From a virus, in IMG/VR virus record IMGVR_UViG_3300025141_007310, positions 1 through 32,775 of that record: 32,775 nt of DNA. One strand, written 5' to 3'. Each line of letters starts with the position of its first letter. The stretch's first letter is position 1. Of the stretch, positions 1 to 7,169 are shown in pieces. Position numbers and translations under genes: made by a program. A model generated the notes under the pieces. It had not been told where the DNA came from and searched no databases. It saw nothing but the letters and a program-made list of their open reading frames with translations.

Positions 1-153
1 TGACCGCAAAATAAATGATTAGCGATCCGATTATTATCGTCGCTGCCTGTGATCTATACCCTGACATTCTTTCCACCTGTACGCACTTAGCCGCGATGCT
101 GTTCGGTCTCCATACCGGTCAGCAGTCGCGCCCAAGCTCATTAAATTCGTTGT
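1..153. repeat. Left copy of terminal direct repeat (circular closure)
   Basis: Bases 1-153 repeat 32623-32775 with a single difference, c at 127 against g at 32749. This is either an assembly overlap of a circular or circularly permuted genome, or a short direct terminal repeat. The repeat lies inside coding sequence: it carries the end of the helicase-loader gene (stop at 34) and, overlapping it, the N-terminal part of the lysozyme-like gene (minus strand, start at 67, running off base 1). The mismatch changes an alanine codon of the loader from GCG to GCC, so it is silent. Confidence 0.95.
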
Positions 154-876
154 TATGATTGTTTGTTTACCGTCACGAAGTCGCCGGTCGATTAATAGCG
201 TCGTGCGTTCTTTACTCCACTCAGTAGTTCTCTCAGCACCTAAATCATCTATTACCAGCAGATGATAAGAAGCCAACTCATTTTCATACTGGCGGCTATT
301 TTGATTGTCGGAATTGTCGCCCATACGTTCCCGCATTTCGTCTAAATAATGTGGGAAATAAATGAATTTAGCTGGCCGTATTTCTGCCCCCTCAGATTCC
401 TGCTCTAGCCAGTGATGTAACAGCCCGATAGCTGCGTGAGTTTTGCCGCGTCCCACCCGTCCGAACATTATCAACGACTCACCAGCAACCACTTGTTCTT
501 GGAGCGTCTGAATAAACGTGGGGTCGAAATCTAATTGAGATAAGTTCCAATCTCTGTACGCAATAGGAACTCCACAAGCGCGAACCCTATCGGCCACACT
601 GACGCATTTCGGACAAGGAAACGATTTACCAAAATAGGGATGTTTCTTGTCGTCGGACAACCTGACCCGCTTATCGTCATGGCAATACGGGCAGGAATAA
701 ATATCAGCTGCAATAGGTTTATTTTTCAGTGCTAATAGTTGTTCCTCATTTATTGACCGGACACGCTCTTTGAAATCTTCCGGTGGTGTTCCAAACAATT
801 CGCTCATGTGTCCGATTAAACTGCTTTGCAGTTTTTTAAGATCTTTATTCGGTTGGCTTGGAGTAGGAGAACTCAT
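34..876 (-). CDS. DnaC/IstB-type helicase-loader ATPase with N-terminal zinc finger
   Basis: 280 aa. An N-terminal zinc-binding region has two CxxC pairs (CPYC and CPKC, about residues 62-92). An AAA+ ATPase domain follows, with Walker A GRVGRGKTHAA (about 139-149) and Walker B LLVIDDLGAE (about 207-216). Family knowledge: such proteins load the replicative helicase onto single-stranded DNA at the origin. No helicase or polymerase gene is visible here, so it probably recruits the host replisome. It overlaps the upstream winged-helix gene by 32 bases, the usual phage pairing of initiator and loader. The ribosome binding site (AGGGAAAA) is weak, so translation is probably coupled. In the circular genome its 3' end overlaps the start of the lysozyme-like gene. 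Confidence 0.88.
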   Translation of the reverse strand: MSSPTPSQPNKDLKKLQSSLIGHMSELFGTPPEDFKERVRSINEEQLLALKNKPIAADIYSCPYCHDDKRVRLSDDKKHPYFGKSFPCPKCVSVADRVRACGVPIAYRDWNLSQLDFDPTFIQTLQEQVVAGESLIMFGRVGRGKTHAAIGLLHHWLEQESEGAEIRPAKFIYFPHYLDEMRERMGDNSDNQNSRQYENELASYHLLVIDDLGAERTTEWSKERTTLLIDRRLRDGKQTIITTNLMSLGATADRYGDRTASRLSAYRWKECQGIDHRQRR

Positions 877-1258
877 TTATTTTCCCTAATAAATTACTAT
901 TTACTTTTTTTATATTGCTTTCGTTATGTACCGCAGGGATACGGCTAGGGGGCCGCAGCGGTGCAGACAACCCCAGCCGCAATTCGTACAGATTAGACCG
1001 CTGTGAGCCATCTTCCTTGTAACGGGAATGTTTAATCACAATGTCCTGCGATACTAATTCGGTCATGGCCCTGTCCACACTGTCCACCGAACAAGACAAG
1101 ATAGTAGCCAGTCGCCTCCGGCTAGGGAAGGCGCCTTGCTTACCATCATGCCGTTGCAAAATACCGAATAATCTGACTGCACGATCCGACAACTCGCCGA
1201 ATAATATCCACTCTGGCACGGTGGCAAATGGTCCGGTATCTGTGTAAATATCAGACAC
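845..1258 (-). CDS. Winged-helix DNA-binding protein, probable replication initiation protein
   Basis: 137 aa. The N-terminal ~90 residues look like a winged helix-turn-helix: LSDRAVRLFGILQRHDG, then FPSRRRLATILSCSVDSVDRAMTEL split across the recognition helix, then a wing-like QDIVIKHSRYKEDG. Phage replication proteins of the DnaD/RepA N-terminal type have this shape and usually sit, as here, directly before the helicase loader. The C-terminal tail is short and hydrophilic, and no DnaD domain is seen. It overlaps both neighbours by a few bases (1251-1258 and 845-876), showing translational coupling. A transcription regulator is the alternative. Origin binding is inferred from position only. 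Confidence 0.7.
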   Translation of the reverse strand: MSDIYTDTGPFATVPEWILFGELSDRAVRLFGILQRHDGKQGAFPSRRRLATILSCSVDSVDRAMTELVSQDIVIKHSRYKEDGSQRSNLYELRLGLSAPLRPPSRIPAVHNESNIKKVNSNLLGKINEFSYSKPTE

Positions 1259-1919
1259 TGAGTTGACTCAGATTAACGGTTTTAGTATTGCAATATCCGC
1301 CCTGCTCATTTTTCTCAGGACATGAATAAAATGGGTCCTCAATAGGATCGCCGCTTTTATATTTAGTGATTAATCGCATATCGACATTGTGAGTGCCGCA
1401 TTTCGGAGCAGGAACAGCTGGCTTCTCACCGAATGCTGCTGCACTTGCCGCCTCTGATATTGGGGTGATGTTGGTTTGTGGGGCTGCGTCATTATCCCAC
1501 TGCTTTGTTGGAACCGGTGCGCTGTTAGTGCAGATGTCACATGTATGTGAATACAAATGTCTACCGATACCGAACTTGACGGCGGCCCGCTTGAGTGCAT
1601 CGCTGTAGGCAGCTTTTAGCGGCTCGTCTTTCGCATTGACTGGATACCCCACATCCGAATGAGTCACTGAATCATCGCCCATGAAAGTGATGGTTAACGT
1701 GCATTGAACTGCATTGCTCGGCCCGTCGATTACTTGATACGAGTCGGACCAATTAATCCAACCAGCTACCGAATCAAGACGATCCATAACTTGACGGGCG
1801 TCGATATACGCGACCTGCCGCCCTCCCTGTGGGCGATGTTTTATTTCATCCGCAGGGAACTCCTGCATAAACTCGAACGATAAATTGTCTACTACCTGTT
1901 CCACATGTTCACTAGTCAT
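1251..1919 (-). CDS. Rad52/Rad22-like single-strand annealing protein
   Basis: 222 aa. The N-terminal ~125 residues match the Rad52/Rad22 pattern: YIDARQVMDRLDSVAGWINWSD split by short loops, a beta region (CTLTITF), the conserved VGYP segment, and SDALKRAAVKFGIGRHLY at about 107-124. The C-terminal part has a low-complexity Ala/Pro linker and a cysteine/histidine segment (CGTHN, later CPEKNEQGGYC) that could bind zinc. Known role of the family: annealing complementary single strands in phage recombination and recombination-dependent replication. It overlaps the next gene upstream (1912) and the initiator downstream, so it belongs to the replication operon. Confidence 0.88.
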   Translation of the reverse strand: MTSEHVEQVVDNLSFEFMQEFPADEIKHRPQGGRQVAYIDARQVMDRLDSVAGWINWSDSYQVIDGPSNAVQCTLTITFMGDDSVTHSDVGYPVNAKDEPLKAAYSDALKRAAVKFGIGRHLYSHTCDICTNSAPVPTKQWDNDAAPQTNITPISEAASAAAFGEKPAVPAPKCGTHNVDMRLITKYKSGDPIEDPFYSCPEKNEQGGYCNTKTVNLSQLSV

Positions 1920-2253
1920 AATAATTAACCATTTCCTTTCTACTCATGTGATTGTCCAAAAACCTGAGAACATCGGTACAAAGCGCACAATATCCGCGAA
2001 TAGTATCGCAGTCACACTTTGAGTCTGGTAGAAAATACATACCGATACGTTTACCAGTACCGGTTTGAACCATAGTGGTTTGAATGTTCCACCCGTCCCT
2101 ACGAAGCTCTAAGATCCTTTGCCCTAAATTCACGGTACGAAACCGAGTGAGGGCCATTAGTTTAGTCAATTTCACGCCGCGCTGCATTGCATAAAGAATG
2201 TAATCGTTTTGTGAATTTAACTCGGTCTGAAATTCTAGCTGTTGAGGCATCAT
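1912..2253 (-). CDS. Hypothetical protein with possible helix-turn-helix and cysteine cluster
   Basis: 113 aa from an ATG that overlaps the TGA of the upstream gene (TGATG); AGGAG stands 7 bases before it. Two further in-frame starts lie within 3 bases on either side. Residues about 25-70 (VKLTKLMALTRF, LGQRILELRRDGWNI) look like a small helix-turn-helix often found in phage proteins that discuss lookup-type DNA binding, followed by a GKRIGMYFL strand. A CDC...CALC cluster near the C-terminus could bind a metal. I do not recognise a family with certainty. It sits between a ribbon-helix-helix protein and the annealing protein in a fully overlapping run. Confidence 0.6.
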   Translation of the reverse strand: MMPQQLEFQTELNSQNDYILYAMQRGVKLTKLMALTRFRTVNLGQRILELRRDGWNIQTTMVQTGTGKRIGMYFLPDSKCDCDTIRGYCALCTDVLRFLDNHMSRKEMVNYYD

Positions 2254-2459
2254 CAAATATCTCCTATAGTCAGCTCGAACTCTTCTAATAAATCGTGATA
2301 TTTTGGGTCACTATTTATTTTTCTCTGCATACTGATAACCCGTGTCAGATACTCGGAGATGCTCAGCCCTCGCCCGTGAGCGGAACGCTTTACATCATCG
2401 ACTAGCTGAGGGGATACTTTCTTTATATTAAATTGAACATACGTTTCAACTGTTGTCAT
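2253..2459 (-). CDS. Ribbon-helix-helix (CopG/Arc-like) DNA-binding protein
   Basis: 68 aa. A basic beta strand near the start (TYVQFNIKKVSP) is followed by a helix (QLVDDVKRSAHGRG) and a second helix (SISEYLTRVISMQRK), the order of a ribbon-helix-helix fold. Proteins of this size are usually dimeric transcription regulators. It is a candidate ligand for the repeated operators upstream of the leftward genes, but nothing in the sequence links them directly. CAGGAG precedes the ATG. It ends by overlapping the next gene (TGATG). Confidence 0.7.
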   Translation of the reverse strand: MTTVETYVQFNIKKVSPQLVDDVKRSAHGRGLSISEYLTRVISMQRKINSDPKYHDLLEEFELTIGDI

Positions 2460-2479
2460 GTTTCTCCTGTCTTGATTTG

Positions 2480-2620
2480 CTAAAGTGGTTCGCCGTCGGA
2501 ATTAAATCCCTCTCGAATACGGTCGTCCCGTCTTTCTTCTTCTGATTGTGGGTAACAGTCCAGACACCCGATACTACTGACCGGACCGCCGCACCATCTG
2601 CACTCGTCTGAATTATCCAT
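2480..2620 (-). CDS. Small zinc-finger-like protein, 46 aa
   Basis: A 46-aa reading frame with an excellent ribosome binding site (GGAGGTAATC before ATG). Two cysteine pairs, CRWC at residues 7-10 and CLDC at 19-22, make a compact treble-clef or zinc-ribbon-like knuckle, followed by a charged tail (EEERRDDRIREG). It fills the only sizeable gap between 2459 and 2635 in the operon. No function can be assigned. Small zinc-knuckle proteins are common among phage early proteins that bind host enzymes, but that is only a general precedent. Confidence 0.75.
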   Translation of the reverse strand: MDNSDECRWCGGPVSSIGCLDCYPQSEEERRDDRIREGFNSDGEPL

Positions 2621-2634
2621 TGATTACCTCCTTT

Positions 2635-2862
2635 CTAGTCCAATAGAACCATGTACGCTTTTGGATTATTTTCGCGGAACCAGTCACATCCGGCGGCTAC
2701 TGTGTGATAGTCAGCAAGTGCTTCTGATCCTTTGATTAAGTCATGAACCGCTACTTCTACCGGAGTGAGAAGTATGGTTTCTCCTGTATATGGATTGGAA
2801 ATATGCTCAGGCTCTTCTCCAACCCACAGTTTTGTCTTGATTAATTTGTCGATGTCTACCAT
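2635..2862 (-). CDS. Hypothetical early protein, 75 aa
   Basis: Acidic, soluble 75-aa protein with no recognisable motif; it contains NPYTGETILLTPVEVAVHDL and ends in KAYMVLLD. Its ATG follows the TAA of the upstream gene with no gap, and the binding site CAGGAGAAAT lies inside the end of that gene. The start is therefore well supported and translation is coupled. Function unknown. Confidence 0.7.
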   Translation of the reverse strand: MVDIDKLIKTKLWVGEEPEHISNPYTGETILLTPVEVAVHDLIKGSEALADYHTVAAGCDWFRENNPKAYMVLLD

Positions 2863-3315
2863 TTATTTCTCCTGATTTGCGAACTCGTAGAAGTCCTCAG
2901 CATTTTCAGCACAGTTGATTGCATGGTCGAGCGCGTCACGTCTAGCGAATGATGCACCGGTGTACCAGCAATTCGTCCAAGAGTGATTGTAGAATTTGCC
3001 ACCACGCAACTGATGGTATTGAAACACGCCGCCAGTTTTGTAGAACTGGATAGTGGTGTCACCGTCAAGGCCACTCCCACAAAAAACCAGAAGGTCCATA
3101 TCGTCGTAAATTAGCCGATATACGTCTACATGAACGAGGTCCTCTGTTATGAACTCGCATACGAGATTACCCTCAGAAATGACCATGTTGGTCAATTCTT
3201 CCTCATAGATGTCCTCGAACTCCACGCGGGAATATGCGTAGGCGAAATGCGCCTCGTCTATTTTTTTAGCCCACTTGGTGATTATTTTTGCGTCTGTGTC
3301 GATTTGCTTAGTCAT
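2863..3315 (-). CDS. Hypothetical early protein, first gene behind promoter P1
   Basis: 150 aa, mixed alpha/beta, with no recognised domain and no membrane segment. Aromatic-rich stretches (FYNHSWTNCWYTGASFARRDALDHAI) suggest a globular protein. It has a strong AAAGGAGT binding site and lies directly downstream of promoter P1, so it should be the first product of the operon that continues into the replication genes. It abuts the next gene at 2862. Confidence 0.7.
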   Translation of the reverse strand: MTKQIDTDAKIITKWAKKIDEAHFAYAYSRVEFEDIYEEELTNMVISEGNLVCEFITEDLVHVDVYRLIYDDMDLLVFCGSGLDGDTTIQFYKTGGVFQYHQLRGGKFYNHSWTNCWYTGASFARRDALDHAINCAENAEDFYEFANQEK

Positions 3316-3356
3316 GATTTTTACTCCTTTAACCTAACTAATTACCTTATGAAGTA

Positions 3357-3395
3357 ATCATAGCATACTTTTGTAACTTGTGTCAACTAAGTTAC
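3357..3395 (-). promoter_or_regulatory. Leftward promoter P1 with overlapping palindromic operator
   Basis: Read on the minus strand: -35 TTGACA (3381-3386), 18-base spacer, -10 TATGAT (3357-3362). Overlapping the -35 is a perfect inverted repeat, GTAACTT, 9 bases, AAGTTAC (3373-3395), and just downstream ATTAC/GTAAT forms a second small dyad before an AAAGGAGT binding site. It is one of five related sites (see 4331, 5622, 7170, 30662). The operator touches the stop codon of the gene at 3392. Confidence 0.85.
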
Positions 3396-3688
3396 TGATG
3401 ATTCTGTTCCCAACCTTCACTAACTATTATTTCAAGAACTGAACGTGGCACGATTAATGAATTGTGTTCGTTGACTCGGTCGATGAACAACGCAATTTTC
3501 TCGCCGTCTCGTTCAGTGAATAGCACCTCAATATGATTTTCAGAAACCGGTTCATGAAAATTGAGAGAATGGTTTAGAGTTCCCTGCTTTTCTTTTGTGG
3601 CGAATACTTCGTCACGCTCAGTTCCTATATCTTCCAGCCGCTGTTCTTCCGCTAATTCTTCTAATTGTGAATTTCCGTCGTGACTCAT
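3392..3688 (-). CDS. Hypothetical acidic early protein, 98 aa
   Basis: 98 aa, rich in Glu and Asp, with no recognised domain. I chose the ATG at 3688 (MSHDGN...) because AAGGAGT lies 6 bases before it and it overlaps the upstream stop as TAATG. An upstream start at 3721 would add 11 residues. It is the last gene behind promoter P2, and the P1 operator begins at its stop codon. Confidence 0.65.
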   Translation of the reverse strand: MSHDGNSQLEELAEEQRLEDIGTERDEVFATKEKQGTLNHSLNFHEPVSENHIEVLFTERDGEKIALFIDRVNEHNSLIVPRSVLEIIVSEGWEQNHQ

Positions 3689-3972
3689 TAGATACTCCTT
3701 AATGATTTGTAGTGTTCCCACATGAAATCTAGTTCACCTTTTTCATGAGCTTCGTCAAGTGAATCTCCACAGGCGTCTTTGATTATTTCGTTTAATGCGT
3801 CCAGAAATTCTGGTGAGTCCAGAAGATCGCAAAACGCAAAAACCTCATTTTCATTTTGCATATGAAGAATTTCGCCCTGCTCCATATCCTCGATTGTTCC
3901 TGACTGATGTCTCCGTGCGTAGTCGAAAACTGTGTCTTTGATGTGGTCTACTAAAAGTAGTGATGCATCCAT
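3688..3972 (-). CDS. Hypothetical acidic early protein, 94 aa
   Basis: 94 aa, mostly helical and acidic (HIKDTVFDYARRHQ, EFLDALNEIIKDACGD), with no recognised domain. The ATG at 3972 follows a TTGGAG binding site by about nine bases and lies just after the upstream TAA; a TTG at 3987 is an alternative. It is coupled to the next gene by a TAATG overlap. A small acidic helical phage early protein could be a host-takeover or DNA-mimic factor, but there is no direct evidence. Confidence 0.65.
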   Translation of the reverse strand: MDASLLLVDHIKDTVFDYARRHQSGTIEDMEQGEILHMQNENEVFAFCDLLDSPEFLDALNEIIKDACGDSLDEAHEKGELDFMWEHYKSLRSI

Positions 3973-3974
3973 GA

Positions 3975-4289
3975 TTACAAACTCCAATTGATGTCAGCGA
4001 GCATTTCGCGCCTGATATTTGCGATACGCTCTCGATGTTTCTCTGGTATCTCTTGCTTTTCTCCGAACACCTCTTGCCCCCATACTTTTGTTTCTCTAGG
4101 TTCAACGTGAGGAATTTCCGGCTTGACTCGAACACCGGACAGCCATTCCATATTGGCGGCTGCCAGTGTCAGATGTGTCCGGATGTTGTTTACTTGATCG
4201 CGAGTTTCTTTATTTCGAAACTCAGGCAAAGCCTGTAGTTCAGCCTCGATACGGTGTATCTCTGCTATTTGATGCTCTAAGTTTGACAT
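3975..4289 (-). CDS. Hypothetical coiled-coil early protein, first gene behind P2
   Basis: 104 aa. Two charged helical segments (HQIAEIHRIEAELQAL and EIPEKHRERIANIRREML) flank a proline-containing linker (VKPEIPHVEPRETKVWG). This suggests a short coiled-coil protein. An AGGAGTAAAC binding site precedes the ATG, and it lies directly behind promoter P2. Function unknown. Confidence 0.65.
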   Translation of the reverse strand: MSNLEHQIAEIHRIEAELQALPEFRNKETRDQVNNIRTHLTLAAANMEWLSGVRVKPEIPHVEPRETKVWGQEVFGEKQEIPEKHRERIANIRREMLADINWSL

Positions 4290-4330
4290 GATGTTTACTC
4301 CTTTTACTATGCCATTACCTTTATAGATAA

Positions 4331-4369
4331 AGGATAGTTCATGAGATAACTTATGTCAACTAGGTTAGC
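4331..4369 (-). promoter_or_regulatory. Leftward promoter P2
   Basis: Minus strand: -35 TTGACA (4354-4359), 17-base spacer, -10 TATCCT (4331-4336). The flank upstream of the -35 reads CTAACCTAG, matching the block shared by all five sites (STAACYTRGTTGAC). Next to the -10, CCTTTAT-CT-ATAAAGG is a perfect 7-bp dyad, larger than at the other copies and well placed to act as an operator. It drives the gene ending at 4289 and those after it. Confidence 0.82.
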
Positions 4370-4667
4370 CCCTGATTAGTTCTTCAAGTTGAGCGATTAC
4401 GTTCGCTCTATTGCCTTTCAGCTCGAATTGCTTTTTCGCTCTGCTCAGCATTGATGGTCCCTTGAACGTAATTCCTTTTCCTTCGAGTTCTATTGCTTTC
4501 ACGAATGCTTTTATTTGGAAAGTGGTGATATGCGGCGGGGTGTTATATGGAGCAGTTGCCCACTCGAAAAGCCCGACTGAATTATCTCTATTTCTATATT
4601 TAGCAAGCCATTCTGCATGTGAATCTGAATTATCTTTGTCTACTTGCAAGTTCTTGTAGTATCCCAT
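4365..4667 (-). CDS. Hypothetical early protein, 100 aa
   Basis: 100 aa, basic towards its C-terminus (MLSRAKKQFELKGNRANVIAQLEELIRG), with no recognised domain. The start overlaps the upstream stop (TAATG), so translation is coupled. It is the last gene of the P3 unit, and its stop codon adjoins the P2 region. Confidence 0.65.
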   Translation of the reverse strand: MGYYKNLQVDKDNSDSHAEWLAKYRNRDNSVGLFEWATAPYNTPPHITTFQIKAFVKAIELEGKGITFKGPSMLSRAKKQFELKGNRANVIAQLEELIRG

Positions 4668-4897
4668 TACCTCACCAGCTTTCTGCGAACTAGCCTAAAC
4701 TCGTTGATTTCTTTGTACATGATTACGACGGTTCTGGCCGTTTCGACACGTTTCCAATTTGCCTCAGATTGATCGTCAGCCCAACGCAAAACCGAATCTT
4801 CGTACTCCAGCAGCGAGAGCGCACTTCCCTCCGAAGTACGCTCTATTTCGCTACTGATATGATCTCGTCTTTTCTCTCTGATTGTTAGCCCGTTCAT
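4667..4897 (-). CDS. Hypothetical charged early protein, 76 aa
   Basis: 76 aa, very rich in Arg and Glu (REKRRDHISSEIERTSEG), probably all-helical. ATG 4897 is favoured because GGGAGG lies about seven bases upstream and it overlaps the preceding stop as TAATG; an ATG at 4924 would extend it by nine residues inside the upstream gene. No family recognised. Confidence 0.62.
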   Translation of the reverse strand: MNGLTIREKRRDHISSEIERTSEGSALSLLEYEDSVLRWADDQSEANWKRVETARTVVIMYKEINEFRLVRRKLVR

Positions 4898-5199
4898 TAG
4901 TCGATCCTCCCATCGTCGTACCATACTGAAACTGGTTTTGTTCCTTGGAAATCGAGCAGCGCGTCACCCAGATAGTCCAGAACTGCGCGACTGCTTTCCC
5001 ATGCCGATATATTTCCTTGTCCGGCTTGAGAACGAATGAATGCTTTGAACGGCGATCGAATATGAATGCCTTTTCCTAAACAGCAAGTTCCCTCGTCTTT
5101 CATACCTAGCCGAACCCATTCGTCATACCAGATTTTTTCTGCTTGAGTAACGATTGCTAATTCGTCCTCGAATAAATAATGTCCGTTTTTGATTTCCAT
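4897..5199 (-). CDS. Hypothetical early protein, 100 aa
   Basis: 100-aa protein starting MEIKNGHYLFEDE; the ATG is preceded by AGAGGTAAC. It has a CC pair (TCCLGKG) and a C-terminal VSVWYDDGRID, but no recognisable domain. The gene follows the 124-aa gene after a 6-base gap and overlaps the next gene at its stop, all within the P3 unit. Confidence 0.65.
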   Translation of the reverse strand: MEIKNGHYLFEDELAIVTQAEKIWYDEWVRLGMKDEGTCCLGKGIHIRSPFKAFIRSQAGQGNISAWESSRAVLDYLGDALLDFQGTKPVSVWYDDGRID

Positions 5200-5205
5200 G
5201 ATTTG

Positions 5206-5580
5206 TTACCTCTCCCACTTTTCTGGATGATCTAGTCGCTGTTGAACCGCGTTACATGCAGGACAATTATTTCCTGTTGGATTACATGCACGAATTTCCC
5301 ATTTCCAGTCGGCGTCGGCGAATTGCAATGTCTGGCCCTCCATGAAATACCAGCCACGAATTTCACCGTATAGAACCGGCTCGCCGTCTACGAATAGAAC
5401 GGTGTCGTCGGTGATTACTCGCTCTGAAAAGAGGGAATACAGTGCGGCGTATGCGTCGTCGAAAGTGACAAGCTCACAGATAGAGATGTCAGTCCCGATA
5501 GTCTCAGGGGGAACCATAGTCTCCATGAATGTGACGATGTCCTTATAGAACTCTACGTCTTTGATGTTGTCTGTAGTCAT
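5206..5580 (-). CDS. Hypothetical acidic early protein, first gene behind P3
   Basis: 124 aa, acidic, ending in a cysteine motif CNPTGNNCPACNAVQ that could form a metal knuckle. The body is mixed alpha/beta, with no recognised domain. AAAGGAGT precedes the ATG and promoter P3 lies directly upstream. No function can be assigned. Confidence 0.66.
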   Translation of the reverse strand: MTTDNIKDVEFYKDIVTFMETMVPPETIGTDISICELVTFDDAYAALYSLFSERVITDDTVLFVDGEPVLYGEIRGWYFMEGQTLQFADADWKWEIRACNPTGNNCPACNAVQQRLDHPEKWER

Positions 5581-5621
5581 GATGTTTTACTCCTTTACCT
5601 AACTACTACCTTTATGAAATA

Positions 5622-5660
5622 AGGATAGCACGTCTGGCTAACCTGTGTCAACCAAGTTAC
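5622..5660 (-). promoter_or_regulatory. Leftward promoter P3
   Basis: Minus strand: -35 TTGACA (5646-5651), 18-base spacer, -10 TATCCT (5622-5627), with the shared upstream block GTAACTTGG. The half-sites around the -35 (GTAACTT ... AGGTTAG) form a degenerate version of the P1 palindrome. An imperfect CCTTAT/ATAAAGG dyad follows the -10, then AAAGGAGT and the gene ending at 5580. Confidence 0.82.
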
Positions 5661-5662
5661 TG

Positions 5663-5866
5663 TTAGATGTCTCCAGTCTCACCCAGCTTCTCAGAACAGT
5701 CATGGCAGATGATCATCATGACTCTATCCGCTGTATCTGTGCTGTTCTGATACTCAACTGCTTCGACCCATTGCCCTTCGGGAATTGTGTTGTGGCAAGT
5801 ATCGCAAGGTGAATCGACTCCGTTAAGAACCGGACTCCAGTCACTTTCATGCCATCCATTAGCCAT
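5663..5866 (-). CDS. Small zinc-finger-like protein, 67 aa
   Basis: 67 aa with two CxxC pairs, CDTC at about residue 21 and CHDC near 55, separated by a beta-rich stretch (GQWVEAVEYQN). This is the layout of a zinc ribbon. An AGGAGATCTCG-type binding site precedes ATG. It is the last gene of the P4 unit; its stop lies next to the P3 operator. Function unknown. It is one of three cysteine-pair microproteins in the leftward operon. Confidence 0.7.
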   Translation of the reverse strand: MANGWHESDWSPVLNGVDSPCDTCHNTIPEGQWVEAVEYQNSTDTADRVMMIICHDCSEKLGETGDI

Positions 5867-5881
5867 TCGAGATCTCCTCTC

Positions 5882-6040
5882 TTATTCACATTCACAGGAC
5901 GCAAATTTACATCCCATAAATGAAGCTAATCTGTATTCTGTTTCACATGCCATGCAAATTAACTTTCCTATTTTTTCTAGCTTGACTTCGTCGACATAAT
6001 CTTGAATGCCAAGTTCCATAGTTAGTTCGTGTAAATCCAT
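5882..6040 (-). CDS. Small cysteine-rich protein, 52 aa
   Basis: A 52-aa frame starting MDLHELTMELG. Cysteines occur as CMAC (residues 29-32) and CKFASCEC (44-51), which would fit a zinc knuckle. GAAAGG stands about seven bases upstream of ATG. It occupies most of the space between the 67-aa zinc protein and the hairpin at 6084-6119, and its coding character agrees with its neighbours. No homologue is recognised. Confidence 0.65.
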   Translation of the reverse strand: MDLHELTMELGIQDYVDEVKLEKIGKLICMACETEYRLASFMGCKFASCECE

Positions 6041-6083
6041 TTCTATTACCTTTCTTTTTCTACTCCATAATTTATGAAGCTAT

Positions 6084-6119
6084 ACCGGCCCACCACATCC
6101 TCCAATGTGATGAGCCGAC
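6084..6119 (-). terminator. 15-bp hairpin after the 332-aa gene (no U-tract)
   Basis: Arms 6084-6098 and 6105-6119 with a 6-base loop. Read as minus-strand RNA all 15 positions pair, counting four G.U wobbles; as plus-strand RNA these become A.C mismatches, so the structure belongs to leftward transcripts. It begins 20 bases after the stop at 6139. No run of U follows, so rather than a classical terminator it may be an attenuator or a 3'-end stabiliser or processing stem. Confidence 0.65.
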
Positions 6120-6138
6120 TAGCCTCACGAATTAACTC

Positions 6139-7137
6139 CTAAGTAACAACGAGCGTTGTTCCGTTGCTGAGCAACGCTTTGGGCGAGTTGCGATACGTGA
6201 CTTTCCAGCTTTTGGGCGGCTTAGCTTTTTTCTCTTTACGCGGATAGCTCATTGACCTGCGATCTGTTCTCTCAGTAGCTGCCATTCCCAGTGGTGTGAA
6301 CATGGTATAGAACCAGTTCCCAATTTGACGAACTCGTTGAGCGTCGCGGTCGTCACCGGTTTCGATGTCGATTGCGTATTGCTCAGCGAATGCCTGCATG
6401 ACGAAGTCATAGTCCAGTATGAATTTATCTTGCTGCTCGTCTGCCGGAAGGCTCAGTCGGATTAGATCCGAACTTTGCGTTTGCGAATAACTTGCGTCCG
6501 AGTGAAATGTCATGGTTTCGCTGATATGCAAGTCGACTAACATAGGCCATTGAGGATTTGCAGTCTCGTCGATATTGCGAAAGCCTTTAACCGGCGCACC
6601 CATTTGAACTGTATTTGGATACTTGTTCATTAGGACGCGCTGGAACGACTTCTCGGTGTAACGAGATTGAAGGTCGATAACCGCCTCGATCTCATACGTC
6701 AGTTTTTCGAAACCACAAACATGATTACGAACTTTTGGCTCCACTCGGTCGGATTTAAAACCGTCCCCATTTCGCCATGTGTCGATTGCAACTGGTTTAC
6801 AGGAACAGTCGAACTTGTTAAAAGCCTCAGGTGTGAATGTGAAGTTGATAACCATCATCCCATTTTGGTAATGAGTGATTGTCGTGTCAGCTTCTCGAAC
6901 ATCCCAATACTTGCAAGGTCCTGAATACGGATGAGCCAGAGGAACCGAAGTCACCTCGTCCCACTCGCCGTTTTCGTCCATGAATGGAACTACGGTCTTG
7001 CAAGGAATTAGGGAATGAGCACCAGTTTCTCGATTGATAACGGTGGCCCATCCACCTACTTCACTCGATTTAGTGCTTTCACCTGAACTTTTGGGCATGT
7101 CAGCTTGAACCCTGTTGCTGTCTTTTGATAATGGCAT
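6139..7137 (-). CDS. Unknown early protein, 332 aa, first leftward gene at the divergent region
   Basis: 332 aa, soluble, with no family I recognise. The N-terminus is polar and Ser-rich (residues 1-27), followed by a mainly beta region with scattered Cys/His (CSCKP, NHVCGF), an acidic middle, and a basic C-terminal tail (YPRKEKKAKPPKSWKVTYRN) that may bind nucleic acid. It is the promoter-proximal gene of the leftward unit behind P4, has a strong AGGAGT site, and is followed by a 15-bp hairpin. This suggests an abundant early product. A single-strand DNA-binding or recombination role would fit the context but is only a guess. Confidence 0.7.
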   Translation of the reverse strand: MPLSKDSNRVQADMPKSSGESTKSSEVGGWATVINRETGAHSLIPCKTVVPFMDENGEWDEVTSVPLAHPYSGPCKYWDVREADTTITHYQNGMMVINFTFTPEAFNKFDCSCKPVAIDTWRNGDGFKSDRVEPKVRNHVCGFEKLTYEIEAVIDLQSRYTEKSFQRVLMNKYPNTVQMGAPVKGFRNIDETANPQWPMLVDLHISETMTFHSDASYSQTQSSDLIRLSLPADEQQDKFILDYDFVMQAFAEQYAIDIETGDDRDAQRVRQIGNWFYTMFTPLGMAATERTDRRSMSYPRKEKKAKPPKSWKVTYRNSPKALLSNGTTLVVT

Positions 7138-7169
7138 GATTTACTCCTTTACGCTATTACCTTGATATA

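Noticed and set aside
3130-3357. Plus-strand 75-codon frame opposite the 150-aa early gene
   Set aside because: Antisense shadow; no binding site, and it would run across promoter P1.
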